Under the pieces are notes generated by a model, which saw only the letters and a list, made by a program, of their open reading frames with translations, ran no database searches and was not told the DNA's origin. A stretch of DNA of 22,316 bases. It comes from a virus. Below, piece by piece: positions 14,844 to 20,357 of this stretch; positions within the stretch are counted from its first letter, which is position 1, and the number at the start of each line of letters is the position of its first letter. Both the position numbers and the translations under genes were made by a program. The stretch lies in IMG/VR virus record IMGVR_UViG_3300007734_000477, positions 1-22,316 of that record. The stretch is one strand, 5' to 3'.

Positions 14844-15022
14844 GATGGATTAAGAAAGAGTTTGATGATGACGGCAAGCCAGAGTGGGCGGTTTACATAG
14901 ACGAAACTGGCGAAGGCAGAGAAGAGGATTGGTCGCACTTTGATACATACAAAACTAGAGACGAAGCAATCGAAGGTTGCAGAAATATCACTTGGGAAGA
15001 TTACGATTGCAGCGACAAATGA
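14840..15022 (+). CDS. Small acidic hypothetical protein
   Basis: A 60-residue protein beginning at ATG 14840, overlapping the previous stop. It is rich in Asp/Glu and Trp/Tyr (FDDDGKPEWAVYIDETGEG, EEDWSHFDTY, RDEAIEGC). It looks like a small alpha-beta fold that mimics negative charge, but no family is recognised. It is coupled to both neighbours by ATGA overlaps. Acidic phage proteins this size are sometimes DNA mimics that block host nucleases; that is only a possibility here. Confidence 0.55.
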   Translation: MRWIKKEFDDDGKPEWAVYIDETGEGREEDWSHFDTYKTRDEAIEGCRNITWEDYDCSDK

Positions 15023-15174
15023 AGTTTGTTTTGTCATGGATACTTTATCACATTGGAGACATCATCAGCCTAACGCTTATGCGCTGGGGGTATGGGTACG
15101 GATTCTACAACAAGGTGATGCTTTTATCTTCTGATCTGGATGAACACGGCAAAATATGGAAGGACGTAAAATGA
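15019..15174 (+). CDS. Small membrane-associated hypothetical protein
   Basis: A 51-residue protein; ATG 15019 overlaps the previous TGA and its own TGA overlaps ATG 15171. It has a hydrophobic start (KFVLSWILYHIGDIISLTLM) and a tail with GYGYGFYNKVMLLSSDLD, then GKIW. I recall short phage proteins with the pattern IGDxxS...R.....YxxYNxLMLxSxDLD, function unknown. One membrane-associated helix is likely. Confidence 0.6.
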   Translation: MKFVLSWILYHIGDIISLTLMRWGYGYGFYNKVMLLSSDLDEHGKIWKDVK

Positions 15175-15836
15175 AGCAAGCATTAGTAACTCAATCGTTC
15201 GGTGATGACTGGAAGAAGATTATTGATCTAACTAGGCCACGCATGGAGGCTTACTGCAAGCGTCACAGCGTTGACTTCATTCTAATCGACAAGCCTCTTA
15301 CTCACCCAGCTCAATACTCCAAGTCTGCGATTGGAAACATTATGGCAACGAAGGGATACGAGCAGGTTGCATTCGTTGACGCTGATGTTTTGATTGCAAA
15401 CGATTGCCCAAACCTAGGGGAAGACGCTGGCGTGTTCTGCGCCTTTGACGAGGGAGCTTATCTGGACCGCAAGCCTGATATGGTAAAGCTGGCGGGTGCT
15501 TTCGGAGGAGTGATCGAGCCTAAGTTCTATGTCAACACTGGCGTGTTCGTAGTTCATACCAAGGCCGTTGGTATCCTATCCATGCCCCCAATTGGCCTTC
15601 ACCCAAACCACTTTGCCGAGCAGACTTGGTTAAACGTGATGGCGCACCTGTGGAACATTCCGCTGACCGAACTTGACCCGTCCTTCAATTGTATGACCAG
15701 CGTTGAGTCGCACTTTGGTTTGGACCGCTACAAGGACGCGATGATTATTCATTACGCTGGGCAATCAAATGATCTGGTTAAGTTATCTAACCAGATCCGA
15801 GCTGACGAAGCGAAGCTGGTGGAGTTGGGTCGGTGA
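15171..15836 (+). CDS. GT-A-fold glycosyltransferase (GT8-like)
   Basis: A 221-residue protein; ATG 15171 is chosen for its ATGA overlap. The Rossmann-like start ALVTQSFGDDW is followed by QVAFVDADVLI, where Asp70-Ala-Asp72 is the metal-binding DxD motif of nucleotide-sugar transferases. Later, FYVNTGVFVVHTKA and HFAEQTWLNVM fit the GT8-like acceptor and 'DQ' segments, and MIIHYAGQ fits the C-terminal metal-ligand His. It should transfer a sugar from a UDP- or similar donor. The acceptor could be modified DNA, host surface glycan or protein. It shares a coupled operon with a 2OG oxygenase, a cytosine methyltransferase and a second glycosyltransferase, which is why DNA modification is worth testing. 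Confidence 0.75.
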   Translation: MKQALVTQSFGDDWKKIIDLTRPRMEAYCKRHSVDFILIDKPLTHPAQYSKSAIGNIMATKGYEQVAFVDADVLIANDCPNLGEDAGVFCAFDEGAYLDRKPDMVKLAGAFGGVIEPKFYVNTGVFVVHTKAVGILSMPPIGLHPNHFAEQTWLNVMAHLWNIPLTELDPSFNCMTSVESHFGLDRYKDAMIIHYAGQSNDLVKLSNQIRADEAKLVELGR

Positions 15837-16153
15837 GGTCCACGCAGTTATGTCGCGGTGATTACGATGATAGGTTGCAGCAGTTGGCTGGGGAGGTTGC
15901 ACTCCAGGCTATCCGCGACCTGCGGATGCTACGCAAGCGAGGGATGGTTAAGGGTATGAAGATTATTAAGGATCACCAAGGAGTGCCACTCAACGATGCC
16001 TTGGAGTACAAAAACTCGCACGAGGTACAGAAGCTACTGCGTGACTTTAAGACTGGCGTTGTCTCTTGGTGGTGCAGAGCAAGCGGTGTTGCAATTGATA
16101 ATCGCACGCTACTGAGGAAGCTAAAGGAAAACGATTATGTTCTGCCTACTTGA
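15833..16153 (+). CDS. Hypothetical basic protein
   Basis: A 106-residue protein beginning at GTG 15833, overlapping the previous stop (GTGA). The first half is helical and basic (VALQAIRDLRMLRKRGMVKG). A second helical section has YKNSHEVQKLLRDFKTGV, with VSWWCRASG between helices. The next gene starts 17 bases before its end. The helical-basic content would suit nucleic-acid binding, but no domain is recognised. Confidence 0.55.
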   Translation: MRSTQLCRGDYDDRLQQLAGEVALQAIRDLRMLRKRGMVKGMKIIKDHQGVPLNDALEYKNSHEVQKLLRDFKTGVVSWWCRASGVAIDNRTLLRKLKENDYVLPT

Positions 16154-16283
16154 TCTTGCTGGAGTTGTTTGGGCAATCGGTTGGTTTGTGCTTTACAGTT
16201 CAATCACTTTGTCGGCAATCTATTGTGCGTTGTACATCATATTAAAACTGATTGATTACATAAGAAAGGAACTGGATCTATGA
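16137..16283 (+). CDS. Small membrane protein with one transmembrane segment
   Basis: A 48-residue protein from ATG 16137, overlapping the upstream gene by 17 bases and the next start by ATGA. Residues 4-40 are strongly hydrophobic (LLDLAGVVWAIGWFVLYSSI, then LSAIYCALYIIL), followed by a charged tail KLIDYIRKELDL. Size and layout (one long or two short membrane helices plus a charged tail) would suit a holin-like or membrane-anchor protein. No family is recognised. Confidence 0.55.
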   Translation: MFCLLDLAGVVWAIGWFVLYSSITLSAIYCALYIILKLIDYIRKELDL

Positions 16284-16477
16284 AAAAGAAAAGAAACAAG
16301 ATAACGCTGGTTAAAACTACAGAGGAAAAAGCCGTAAGGGTTATGATTGATATTGACGATGATCTTTACGAGGCACTTGCAAAGGCTGGACGTCATCACT
16401 TGGCTAAAGACAAGATGGCTTGCTTTGAGTATGCGTTAAACAAAGCATTGTTGGAACTCTGCGAGGAACTGAAATGA
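16280..16477 (+). CDS. Ribbon-helix-helix-like small protein (possible DNA-binding regulator)
   Basis: A 65-residue protein with a very basic start (MKKKRNK), then a strand AVRVMIDIDDDLYEALA and two helices (LYEALAKAGRHHL, CFEYALNKALLELCEEL). The pattern of a single alternating hydrophobic strand, DDDLYEAL, and a second helix is that of Arc/CopG-type ribbon-helix-helix regulators. It lies at both ends in ATGA overlaps, so it may be a phage regulator of its own operon. The usual Gly-x-S/T-x-S/N turn of RHH proteins is not obvious, hence moderate confidence. Confidence 0.5.
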   Translation: MKKKRNKITLVKTTEEKAVRVMIDIDDDLYEALAKAGRHHLAKDKMACFEYALNKALLELCEELK

Positions 16478-17037
16478 TCGAGTTTAAGCAGAAGGTTTTA
16501 ACGGCAGCGGTAGATCGGTATGTCTTAACCAAGACGCAGTGCGAGATGCTACGCCAAGATGCTGAAGTGATCGGGATGAAGCGTGCGACTGTGATGAAGA
16601 AGGATGGCACTACTCGCAGGTCGTTTGCTAGAACTTGTACATCCTGCTGGATACCTTACGCAAAGCATAATAACTGGATCTATAATATAATGCGGGAGCT
16701 TACCGATTCCATTAACGCAGAACATTGGAGGTTTGATATTACTGGTGTGCAACAGTTGCAGATACTCAAGTATAATCCACTCCAGCAGTTTTGGTGGCAT
16801 TGGGATACGTTTACTGGATCGGACCGCAAGTTGACTGCGGTGGTAAACCTATCCGCGCCAGAGGAGTATATCGGAGGCGGTTTGCAAGTTAAGGCTGACT
16901 TGGACAATGCCAAGTTTATCCGCGAGCAGGGGGCGGGTTGTTGGTTCCCGTCTTACATCGAACATCGTGCGCGCGCACCTATCTTTGGAACGCGCTGGGT
17001 GTTGGTGGCTTGGTTTACGGGACCAGCTTGGCGATGA
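16474..17037 (+). CDS. 2-oxoglutarate/Fe(II)-dependent oxygenase (prolyl-4-hydroxylase-like)
   Basis: A 187-residue protein with a full double-stranded beta-helix active-site set. HWDTF gives His109-x-Asp111, SYIEHRA gives His164, and FGTRWVLVAWF gives Arg174, the 2-oxoglutarate anchor ten residues on. Between them, KLTAVVNLS and EYIGGGLQV are the typical core strands and GGGL turn of P4H/PKHD enzymes. Such enzymes hydroxylate a substrate carbon using O2, 2-oxoglutarate and iron. P4H-like genes are known in many marine and freshwater phages, mostly of unknown target. Here it is flanked by glycosyltransferase and methyltransferase genes in one coupled operon. The N-terminal 50 residues are helical and Cys/Lys-containing. 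Confidence 0.85.
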   Translation: MIEFKQKVLTAAVDRYVLTKTQCEMLRQDAEVIGMKRATVMKKDGTTRRSFARTCTSCWIPYAKHNNWIYNIMRELTDSINAEHWRFDITGVQQLQILKYNPLQQFWWHWDTFTGSDRKLTAVVNLSAPEEYIGGGLQVKADLDNAKFIREQGAGCWFPSYIEHRARAPIFGTRWVLVAWFTGPAWR

Positions 17038-17117
17038 GTATTGACGATCAAATCCGATTGGTAGGAGTGCTGGCAATTGGGCTTGGGTTGTTGACATTAC
17101 TGTGGGGAAATAAATGA
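17034..17117 (+). CDS. 27-residue single-pass membrane peptide
   Basis: ATG 17034 overlaps the oxygenase stop and its TGA overlaps ATG 17114 (ATGA on both sides). After MSIDDQIR it is one hydrophobic helix (LVGVLAIGLGLLTLLW) ending GNK. Such minimal membrane peptides are often missed in annotation. It may be a holin/pinholin-like or membrane-tethering peptide. Function unknown. Confidence 0.5.
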   Translation: MSIDDQIRLVGVLAIGLGLLTLLWGNK

Positions 17118-17704
17118 CCCACGCAGTCAATCTACCACGCCACTTGTACGTCAAGTGCGATATGGAGTTTGTGTCTGATGGCGAGAGGAAAGGCATAGAA
17201 GATGCTGTATGGTTTGGTTTAACCGCAGTACCTGGCCGAGCTTGGGGTTGCACAATTATGCTCAAGTGTGGCGCGCTGTACCGAGGCTTGCCTCTACACG
17301 CTCTGGCTCACGGAGAGATTGCAATTATGGACTGGGACATTAACGATGCTCAACGCTGGGATTGTTTTGGCTGGAACTTCACGACAATCGAGTACGAGTA
17401 CCTAATGGGTTTGTCTTGCCGAGTATGGATTGCGAGCAAGAAGGATTGGGAGGTAGGTCGCTACCTATTCACAGCCGAGCCTTACGGAGATGGGTTCTCT
17501 ATGGACCCAAGCCAAACCAAATCACACCATTTTATTGCACTTAACAATGGACGCATCACGGCTGTTCCAGGTAACAATGTGCTTTGGAAAGAATCAAGCT
17601 TCACTACTCCAAGCGAGAAACCTAATTGGCTGCGGACGCAGTCGCAGGTCTGGCATGGAGAGCAGGCCACATGGGACGATGTGGTTGGTGAAGAGACAGC
17701 ATAG
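17114..17704 (+). CDS. Hypothetical conserved phage protein
   Basis: A 196-residue protein starting at ATG 17114 with ATGA overlap. It is Trp/Tyr-rich in an alternating alpha-beta pattern (GAVWF-like segments, WGCTIMLKCGALYRGLP, AIMDWDINDAQRWDCFGWNF). A C-terminal stretch, EPYGDGFSMDPSQTK then HHFIALNNGRITAVPGNNVLW, resembles a segment I have seen in other phage proteins without known function. No catalytic motif, signal peptide or membrane segment is visible. A gap of nine bases containing AGGAGG follows it. Confidence 0.6.
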   Translation: MTHAVNLPRHLYVKCDMEFVSDGERKGIEDAVWFGLTAVPGRAWGCTIMLKCGALYRGLPLHALAHGEIAIMDWDINDAQRWDCFGWNFTTIEYEYLMGLSCRVWIASKKDWEVGRYLFTAEPYGDGFSMDPSQTKSHHFIALNNGRITAVPGNNVLWKESSFTTPSEKPNWLRTQSQVWHGEQATWDDVVGEETA

Positions 17705-17708
17705 GAGG
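17703..17708 (+). promoter_or_regulatory. Strong Shine-Dalgarno AGGAGG
   Basis: A perfect AGGAGG lies six bases before ATG 17714 and partly within the previous stop region. It is the one place in the coupled operon where translation appears to restart strongly. Confidence 0.7.
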
Positions 17709-17713
17709 TCACA

Positions 17714-17893
17714 ATGCCACTAGGTAAAGACGTATCGAAGAATATGAGTGAGCTGGCTAGGGATAACCGCAAGAAGGGCAGCGAGCGTGGAGCAGGCGGT
17801 AAGCCGCGATCACGCGAGCAGATGATTGCCATCGCCTTGTCAGCAGCAGGCAAGAGCAAGCCACGCAAGTTTAGGATGCGGTCTGGTTCGTAA
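17714..17893 (+). CDS. Small basic protein, DUF6496-like
   Basis: A 59-residue protein with the strongest ribosome site of the operon (AGGAGG at 17703-17708). It reads MPLGKDVSKNMSELARDNRK, with SREQMIAIALSAAGKSKPRK near the end. This 'MP..K.v..Ni.El......s..QaiAIALs.AgKsk' pattern matches the DUF6496 family of small basic phage and bacterial proteins, thought to be nucleic-acid associated. The tail is Lys/Arg rich. Its TAA overlaps the next ATG (TAATG). High expression is implied by the ribosome site. Confidence 0.65.
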   Translation: MPLGKDVSKNMSELARDNRKKGSERGAGGKPRSREQMIAIALSAAGKSKPRKFRMRSGS

Positions 17894-18072
17894 TGCAAGT
17901 CGAGGCTAAAGATCGCCTCAAGTGGGCGCGCGAGATCCTTTCAATTGCACGCAATAAGCTTGTGGTTGAGAGGGATCGCGCGACTCACGGACACGCAATA
18001 GATATGATCCAGATCATAACGATGGTGGATGCAGCAAGCTTGGTGTGCAAAGAAGTTGTGGAGGATGAATGA
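17893..18072 (+). CDS. Small helical hypothetical protein
   Basis: A 59-residue protein starting at ATG 17893 in a TAATG overlap. It is entirely helical and amphipathic (DRLKWAREILSIARNKLVVE, HAIDMIQIITMVDAASLVCK, ending EVVEDE). No motif is recognised. It is coupled downstream by ATGA. A small adaptor or dimerisation protein would fit its composition. Confidence 0.5.
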   Translation: MQVEAKDRLKWAREILSIARNKLVVERDRATHGHAIDMIQIITMVDAASLVCKEVVEDE

Positions 18073-18257
18073 AAACCAAGGATGAGATAGCGATGCAGGT
18101 TAAGAAGGAGTGGGATGAGTCTGGCAATAGATGGAGGCTATCCGTTTCCGCTGGTGGATTTACAACCGAGATATTTTGTTATGGAACTGCCGAGGAAGAG
18201 TATTTCAAATGCGTTAAGGAACTGGTTGACCACGCTTACCAGATGCAGAGTGTATGA
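18069..18257 (+). CDS. Small hypothetical protein
   Basis: A 62-residue protein starting at ATG 18069 (ATGA overlap). It is a short alpha-beta protein (DEIAMQVKKEWDESGNRWRL, VSAGGFTTEIFCYGTAEEEYFKCVKELVDHAYQ split by two Cys). Its TGA overlaps the methyltransferase start (ATGA) at 18254. Its translation probably feeds ribosomes into both nested methyltransferase-locus starts, 18254 and 18258. Function unknown. Confidence 0.55.
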   Translation: MKTKDEIAMQVKKEWDESGNRWRLSVSAGGFTTEIFCYGTAEEEYFKCVKELVDHAYQMQSV

Positions 18258-18859
18258 ATGAAAAAACACACCTCGACTTATTTAGCGGGATCGGAGGATT
18301 TGCCTTGGCAGCAAAGTGGAATGGATATAGAACCATTGGCTTCTGTGACAACGAACCATACGCCCAAGCCGTCCTTAAAAAGCATTGGCCAGAAGTGCCG
18401 TGCCACAAAGACATCCGCGAAGTACGAGGCGAGCTATACGCAGGAGTCACTCTTCTCACAGGTGGATTTCCATGCCAGCCGTTTTCCAATGCTGGGAAGC
18501 AAAGAGGCAAGAACGATGACCGCTATCTCTGGCCAGAAATGCTTAGGGTCATACGCGAGGCAAGGCCAACTTGGATTATTGGTGAGAATGTTGCTGGAAT
18601 CGTCAATATGGAACTCGACCAAGTGCATATTGACTTGGAAGCAGAAGACTACGAAGTCGAGTCGATTATTATTCCAGCTTGCGGTGTCGATGCCCCGCAC
18701 AGGAGGAACAGAGTCTGGATTGTCGGACGTAACAAAAACAACAATGTGGCCAACTCCGAGGGCTTGCGACTTGGAGGGTGGAGTGAGCAAGGCAACCAAT
18801 ATGGGGGGGGGGATGGTACAGGGAGAATCAAAAGGGAGAAAGGTGGGGAGTCAAATTGA
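18254..18859 (+). CDS. C5-cytosine DNA methyltransferase, catalytic part (frame broken by G10 tract)
   Basis: Reading from ATG 18254 (ATGA overlap) gives the canonical C5-methyltransferase motifs in order. HLDLFSGIGGF is motif I (AdoMet binding). GGFPCQPFSNAGK is motif IV with catalytic Cys74. IGENVAGI is motif VI with Glu111. PACGVDAPHRRNRVWIVG is motif VIII. After NVANSEGLRLGG the frame crosses a run of ten G (18803-18812) and stops at 18859 (201 residues), without motifs IX/X. Those motifs (SDRVAKLKGLGNAIVPQV) occur in the +1 frame ending at 19160. Deleting one G joins the two into a 301-residue enzyme of normal small-phage size. As the window reads, the enzyme is therefore truncated. No restriction partner is seen. 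Confidence 0.9.
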   Translation: MNEKTHLDLFSGIGGFALAAKWNGYRTIGFCDNEPYAQAVLKKHWPEVPCHKDIREVRGELYAGVTLLTGGFPCQPFSNAGKQRGKNDDRYLWPEMLRVIREARPTWIIGENVAGIVNMELDQVHIDLEAEDYEVESIIIPACGVDAPHRRNRVWIVGRNKNNNVANSEGLRLGGWSEQGNQYGGGDGTGRIKREKGGESN

Positions 18860-19160
18860 AGGATGCTGTTCATTCTGCGGAGAGATTGTGGCCAACTCCG
18901 AGCAGTCGAGACGGCAAGGGTGGGTACAGGGGGGGGCGAATGAGGAACGGAAAGATTTCAAGGGACACGCTGGATGTTGCTGTACAGCACGAGGAGAATC
19001 AGGGGAAGCAGTCTGGCCAATTGAACCCAGAGTGGGTCGCTTGGCTCATGGGGTATCCGATAGGGTGGCTAAACTTAAAGGACTCGGTAACGCCATCGTC
19101 CCGCAAGTCGCGTCAGAAATCATCAGATGCATTAACAAAGTAATGGAGGATAATAAATGA
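18258..19160 (+). CDS. Overlapping +1-frame ORF: alternate-frame protein up to the G tract, then methyltransferase motifs IX/X
   Basis: ATG 18258 lies four bases after the methyltransferase ATG and opens a 300-codon frame. Up to 18812 it is +1 to the methyltransferase, yet reads as a protein pattern I recall from phage and metagenome databases: FHASRFPMLGSKEARTMTAI then SGQK, CILTWKQKTTKSSRLLFQLA, SMPRTGGTESGLS and MWPTPRACDLEGG. Beyond the G10 tract the same frame becomes the methyltransferase tail: IVANSEQSRR, EPRVGRLAHGVSDRVAKLKG and LGNAIVPQVASEII. It is thus a chimera of two proteins as the window reads. The TGA overlaps the next gene (ATGA), which supports 19160 as the end of the methyltransferase. 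Confidence 0.6.
   Translation: MKKHTSTYLAGSEDLPWQQSGMDIEPLASVTTNHTPKPSLKSIGQKCRATKTSAKYEASYTQESLFSQVDFHASRFPMLGSKEARTMTAISGQKCLGSYARQGQLGLLVRMLLESSIWNSTKCILTWKQKTTKSSRLLFQLAVSMPRTGGTESGLSDVTKTTMWPTPRACDLEGGVSKATNMGGGMVQGESKGRKVGSQIEGCCSFCGEIVANSEQSRRQGWVQGGANEERKDFKGHAGCCCTARGESGEAVWPIEPRVGRLAHGVSDRVAKLKGLGNAIVPQVASEIIRCINKVMEDNK
18803..18812. repeat. Homopolymer G10 tract at the frame switch
   Basis: Ten consecutive G inside the methyltransferase gene. Both overlapping frames change register exactly here; nine G (or twelve) would keep both open. Such tracts vary by slipped-strand mispairing in phase-variable genes and are also common sites of sequencing error. Confidence 0.9.
18805..19143 (+). 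other. Continuation of the alternate-frame protein beyond the G tract
   Basis: In the third frame, +1 to the methyltransferase tail, the sequence is open to the TAA at 19141-19143. After the G tract it reads WYRENQKGERWGVKLKDAVH, then LWPTPSSRDGKGGYRGGRMR and QLNPEWVAWLMGYPIGWLNL. This continues the alternate-frame pattern seen before the tract (WPTP unit, closing LNPEWVxWLMGxPIGW). With one G fewer in the tract, 18258-19143 would encode one uninterrupted protein of about 294 residues. Whether it is made is unknown. Confidence 0.45.
18929..18936. repeat. Second homopolymer tract, G8
   Basis: Eight consecutive G within the same gene, 117 bases after the G10 tract. Both frames stay in register across it in the present sequence, so its length looks correct as given. 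Confidence 0.85.
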
Positions 19161-20263
19161 AACTCTGGACAAACAACACAAACTCAATTCACAAAGTCGA
19201 TGACAATATGCTCTACCCGCGCAATACCTATGTGTTGCCAGATGAGCTAACTGGACCAACCTGGGACGATTCAGTTCCTTGCCCACACAAGATCAAGCCT
19301 TACTACAAAGGCAGGGCTGCTGGTGGGGCAACAGCCGTCTACCGCGCTGGTGCAATCGGTGATGCAATCATTGCTACCGCCTACGTCAATTACTTAGTGC
19401 AGGAATCGGGTGGGGTTGTGGAGGTGTACGCTCCTGCTCGCAACCTACCACTCTACGCTGGGCTGGGTGCAAAGCTGTGGCCGTTGCCTGCATCGCTGGA
19501 GGCTTGGGAAAGTTTTGACGCTCACTTGCCAACGGATGATTTGTTTAGTGGGCAGGTTGGGAATACGAAGCTAGGCACTGGTCCTGGTAACTGCTACCAA
19601 CGCATCTACGAGTGGATGGGGGTATGGGACGAGAAGACGATGGCTAAGTATTGTAAGCCAGTGTTGCATCTCATCGAACCAGATCACGAAGAACTAAAGG
19701 CGATGGGTAAGTGGCCCATGCCAGATCCGTTCTTTGCTTACCACGTTTCGTCCAGCGGTCCAACCCGCACCTATCCGCCAACGATGGGGCAGGAGGCGGT
19801 ACTGGCGTTGCTTGAGGCTTACCCGAAACATCACGCTGTTATCATTGGGTTGGACAACTCAAACAATTTTAAGGTGGATCATCCGCGAGTGATTGACTTA
19901 TTCAACTGCACCAAGACTGTTCGCTCGCTGTTCCCCGTGATAGCTGGGGCTGACTTTGTTGTTGCGCCAGATAGTTCAGTCAATCACATGGCTGCTGGGT
20001 TGGATACGCCGTGTGTGTCGTTGTGGGGATCGTACCATCCAGATGACAGGGTCAAGTATTACCCAAAGAATGTTCCAGTGTTCAAACCCGATACTTGTCC
20101 ACACGCGCCTTGCCGTCCTCACGCTGGGTTGCCGCAAGCGAAGTGTAAGGATGCGACAAACAAGACTCCCAAGACCCAATACTGGTGCAATGCGTTGCGG
20201 AATATTACAGCGCAGGATATTGTTGAGGCCAGTAAGAAAGCGATGGAACTGGAAAACAAATAA
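19157..20263 (+). CDS. GT-B-fold glycosyltransferase, GT9/heptosyltransferase-like
   Basis: A 368-residue protein; ATG 19157 overlaps the methyltransferase stop (ATGA). VYRAGAIGDAIIATAYVNYL (61-80) matches the N-terminal 'r.galGDvi..tp' loop of GT9 enzymes. IAGADFVVAPDSSVNHMAAG (262-281) followed by TPCVSLWGSYHPDDR matches the C-terminal nucleotide-sugar site, where Asp-Ser and the following His are conserved. CPHAPC...C...C near the end is the usual GT9 cysteine cluster. Family members add heptose or related sugars to LPS or other glycans. In a phage the target could be host LPS (superinfection exclusion), virion glycans or modified DNA. The first 50 residues are an unusual extension. Confidence 0.75.
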   Translation: MKLWTNNTNSIHKVDDNMLYPRNTYVLPDELTGPTWDDSVPCPHKIKPYYKGRAAGGATAVYRAGAIGDAIIATAYVNYLVQESGGVVEVYAPARNLPLYAGLGAKLWPLPASLEAWESFDAHLPTDDLFSGQVGNTKLGTGPGNCYQRIYEWMGVWDEKTMAKYCKPVLHLIEPDHEELKAMGKWPMPDPFFAYHVSSSGPTRTYPPTMGQEAVLALLEAYPKHHAVIIGLDNSNNFKVDHPRVIDLFNCTKTVRSLFPVIAGADFVVAPDSSVNHMAAGLDTPCVSLWGSYHPDDRVKYYPKNVPVFKPDTCPHAPCRPHAGLPQAKCKDATNKTPKTQYWCNALRNITAQDIVEASKKAMELENK

Positions 20264-20357
20264 CCTAACTGGCGTTGTGGTACGCAGGGAGATCCTGCGG
20301 CGGGACGTTTCCTCAGTGTGTTCTCCTCTTGAATCAGAGCCAGTTTGAATTTTAATT
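20264..20357. other. Longest intergenic gap of the replication half, with a small GC hairpin
   Basis: No gene is seen in these 94 bases. CGCAGG (20283-20288) pairs with CCTGCG (20294-20299) around loop GAGAT, giving a short strong hairpin without a T-run, so it is not a standard terminator. The region breaks the chain of overlapping starts and precedes the primase/helicase pair, so it may hold a promoter, processing site or origin element. I see no convincing -35/-10 pair. Confidence 0.4.

Noticed and set aside
18434-18799. 121-codon minus-strand ORF in the methyltransferase locus
   Set aside because: Considered as a third coding frame there, but it shows no recognisable protein pattern, unlike the +1 frame.
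20283-20299. GC hairpin considered as an intrinsic terminator
   Set aside because: Only six base pairs and no T-run follows; left as an unnamed structure in the intergenic gap.
20329-20357. Possible promoter TTGAAT - 17 bp - TTAATT before the primase
   Set aside because: Both boxes are weak and the -10 would touch the start codon, leaving no leader.
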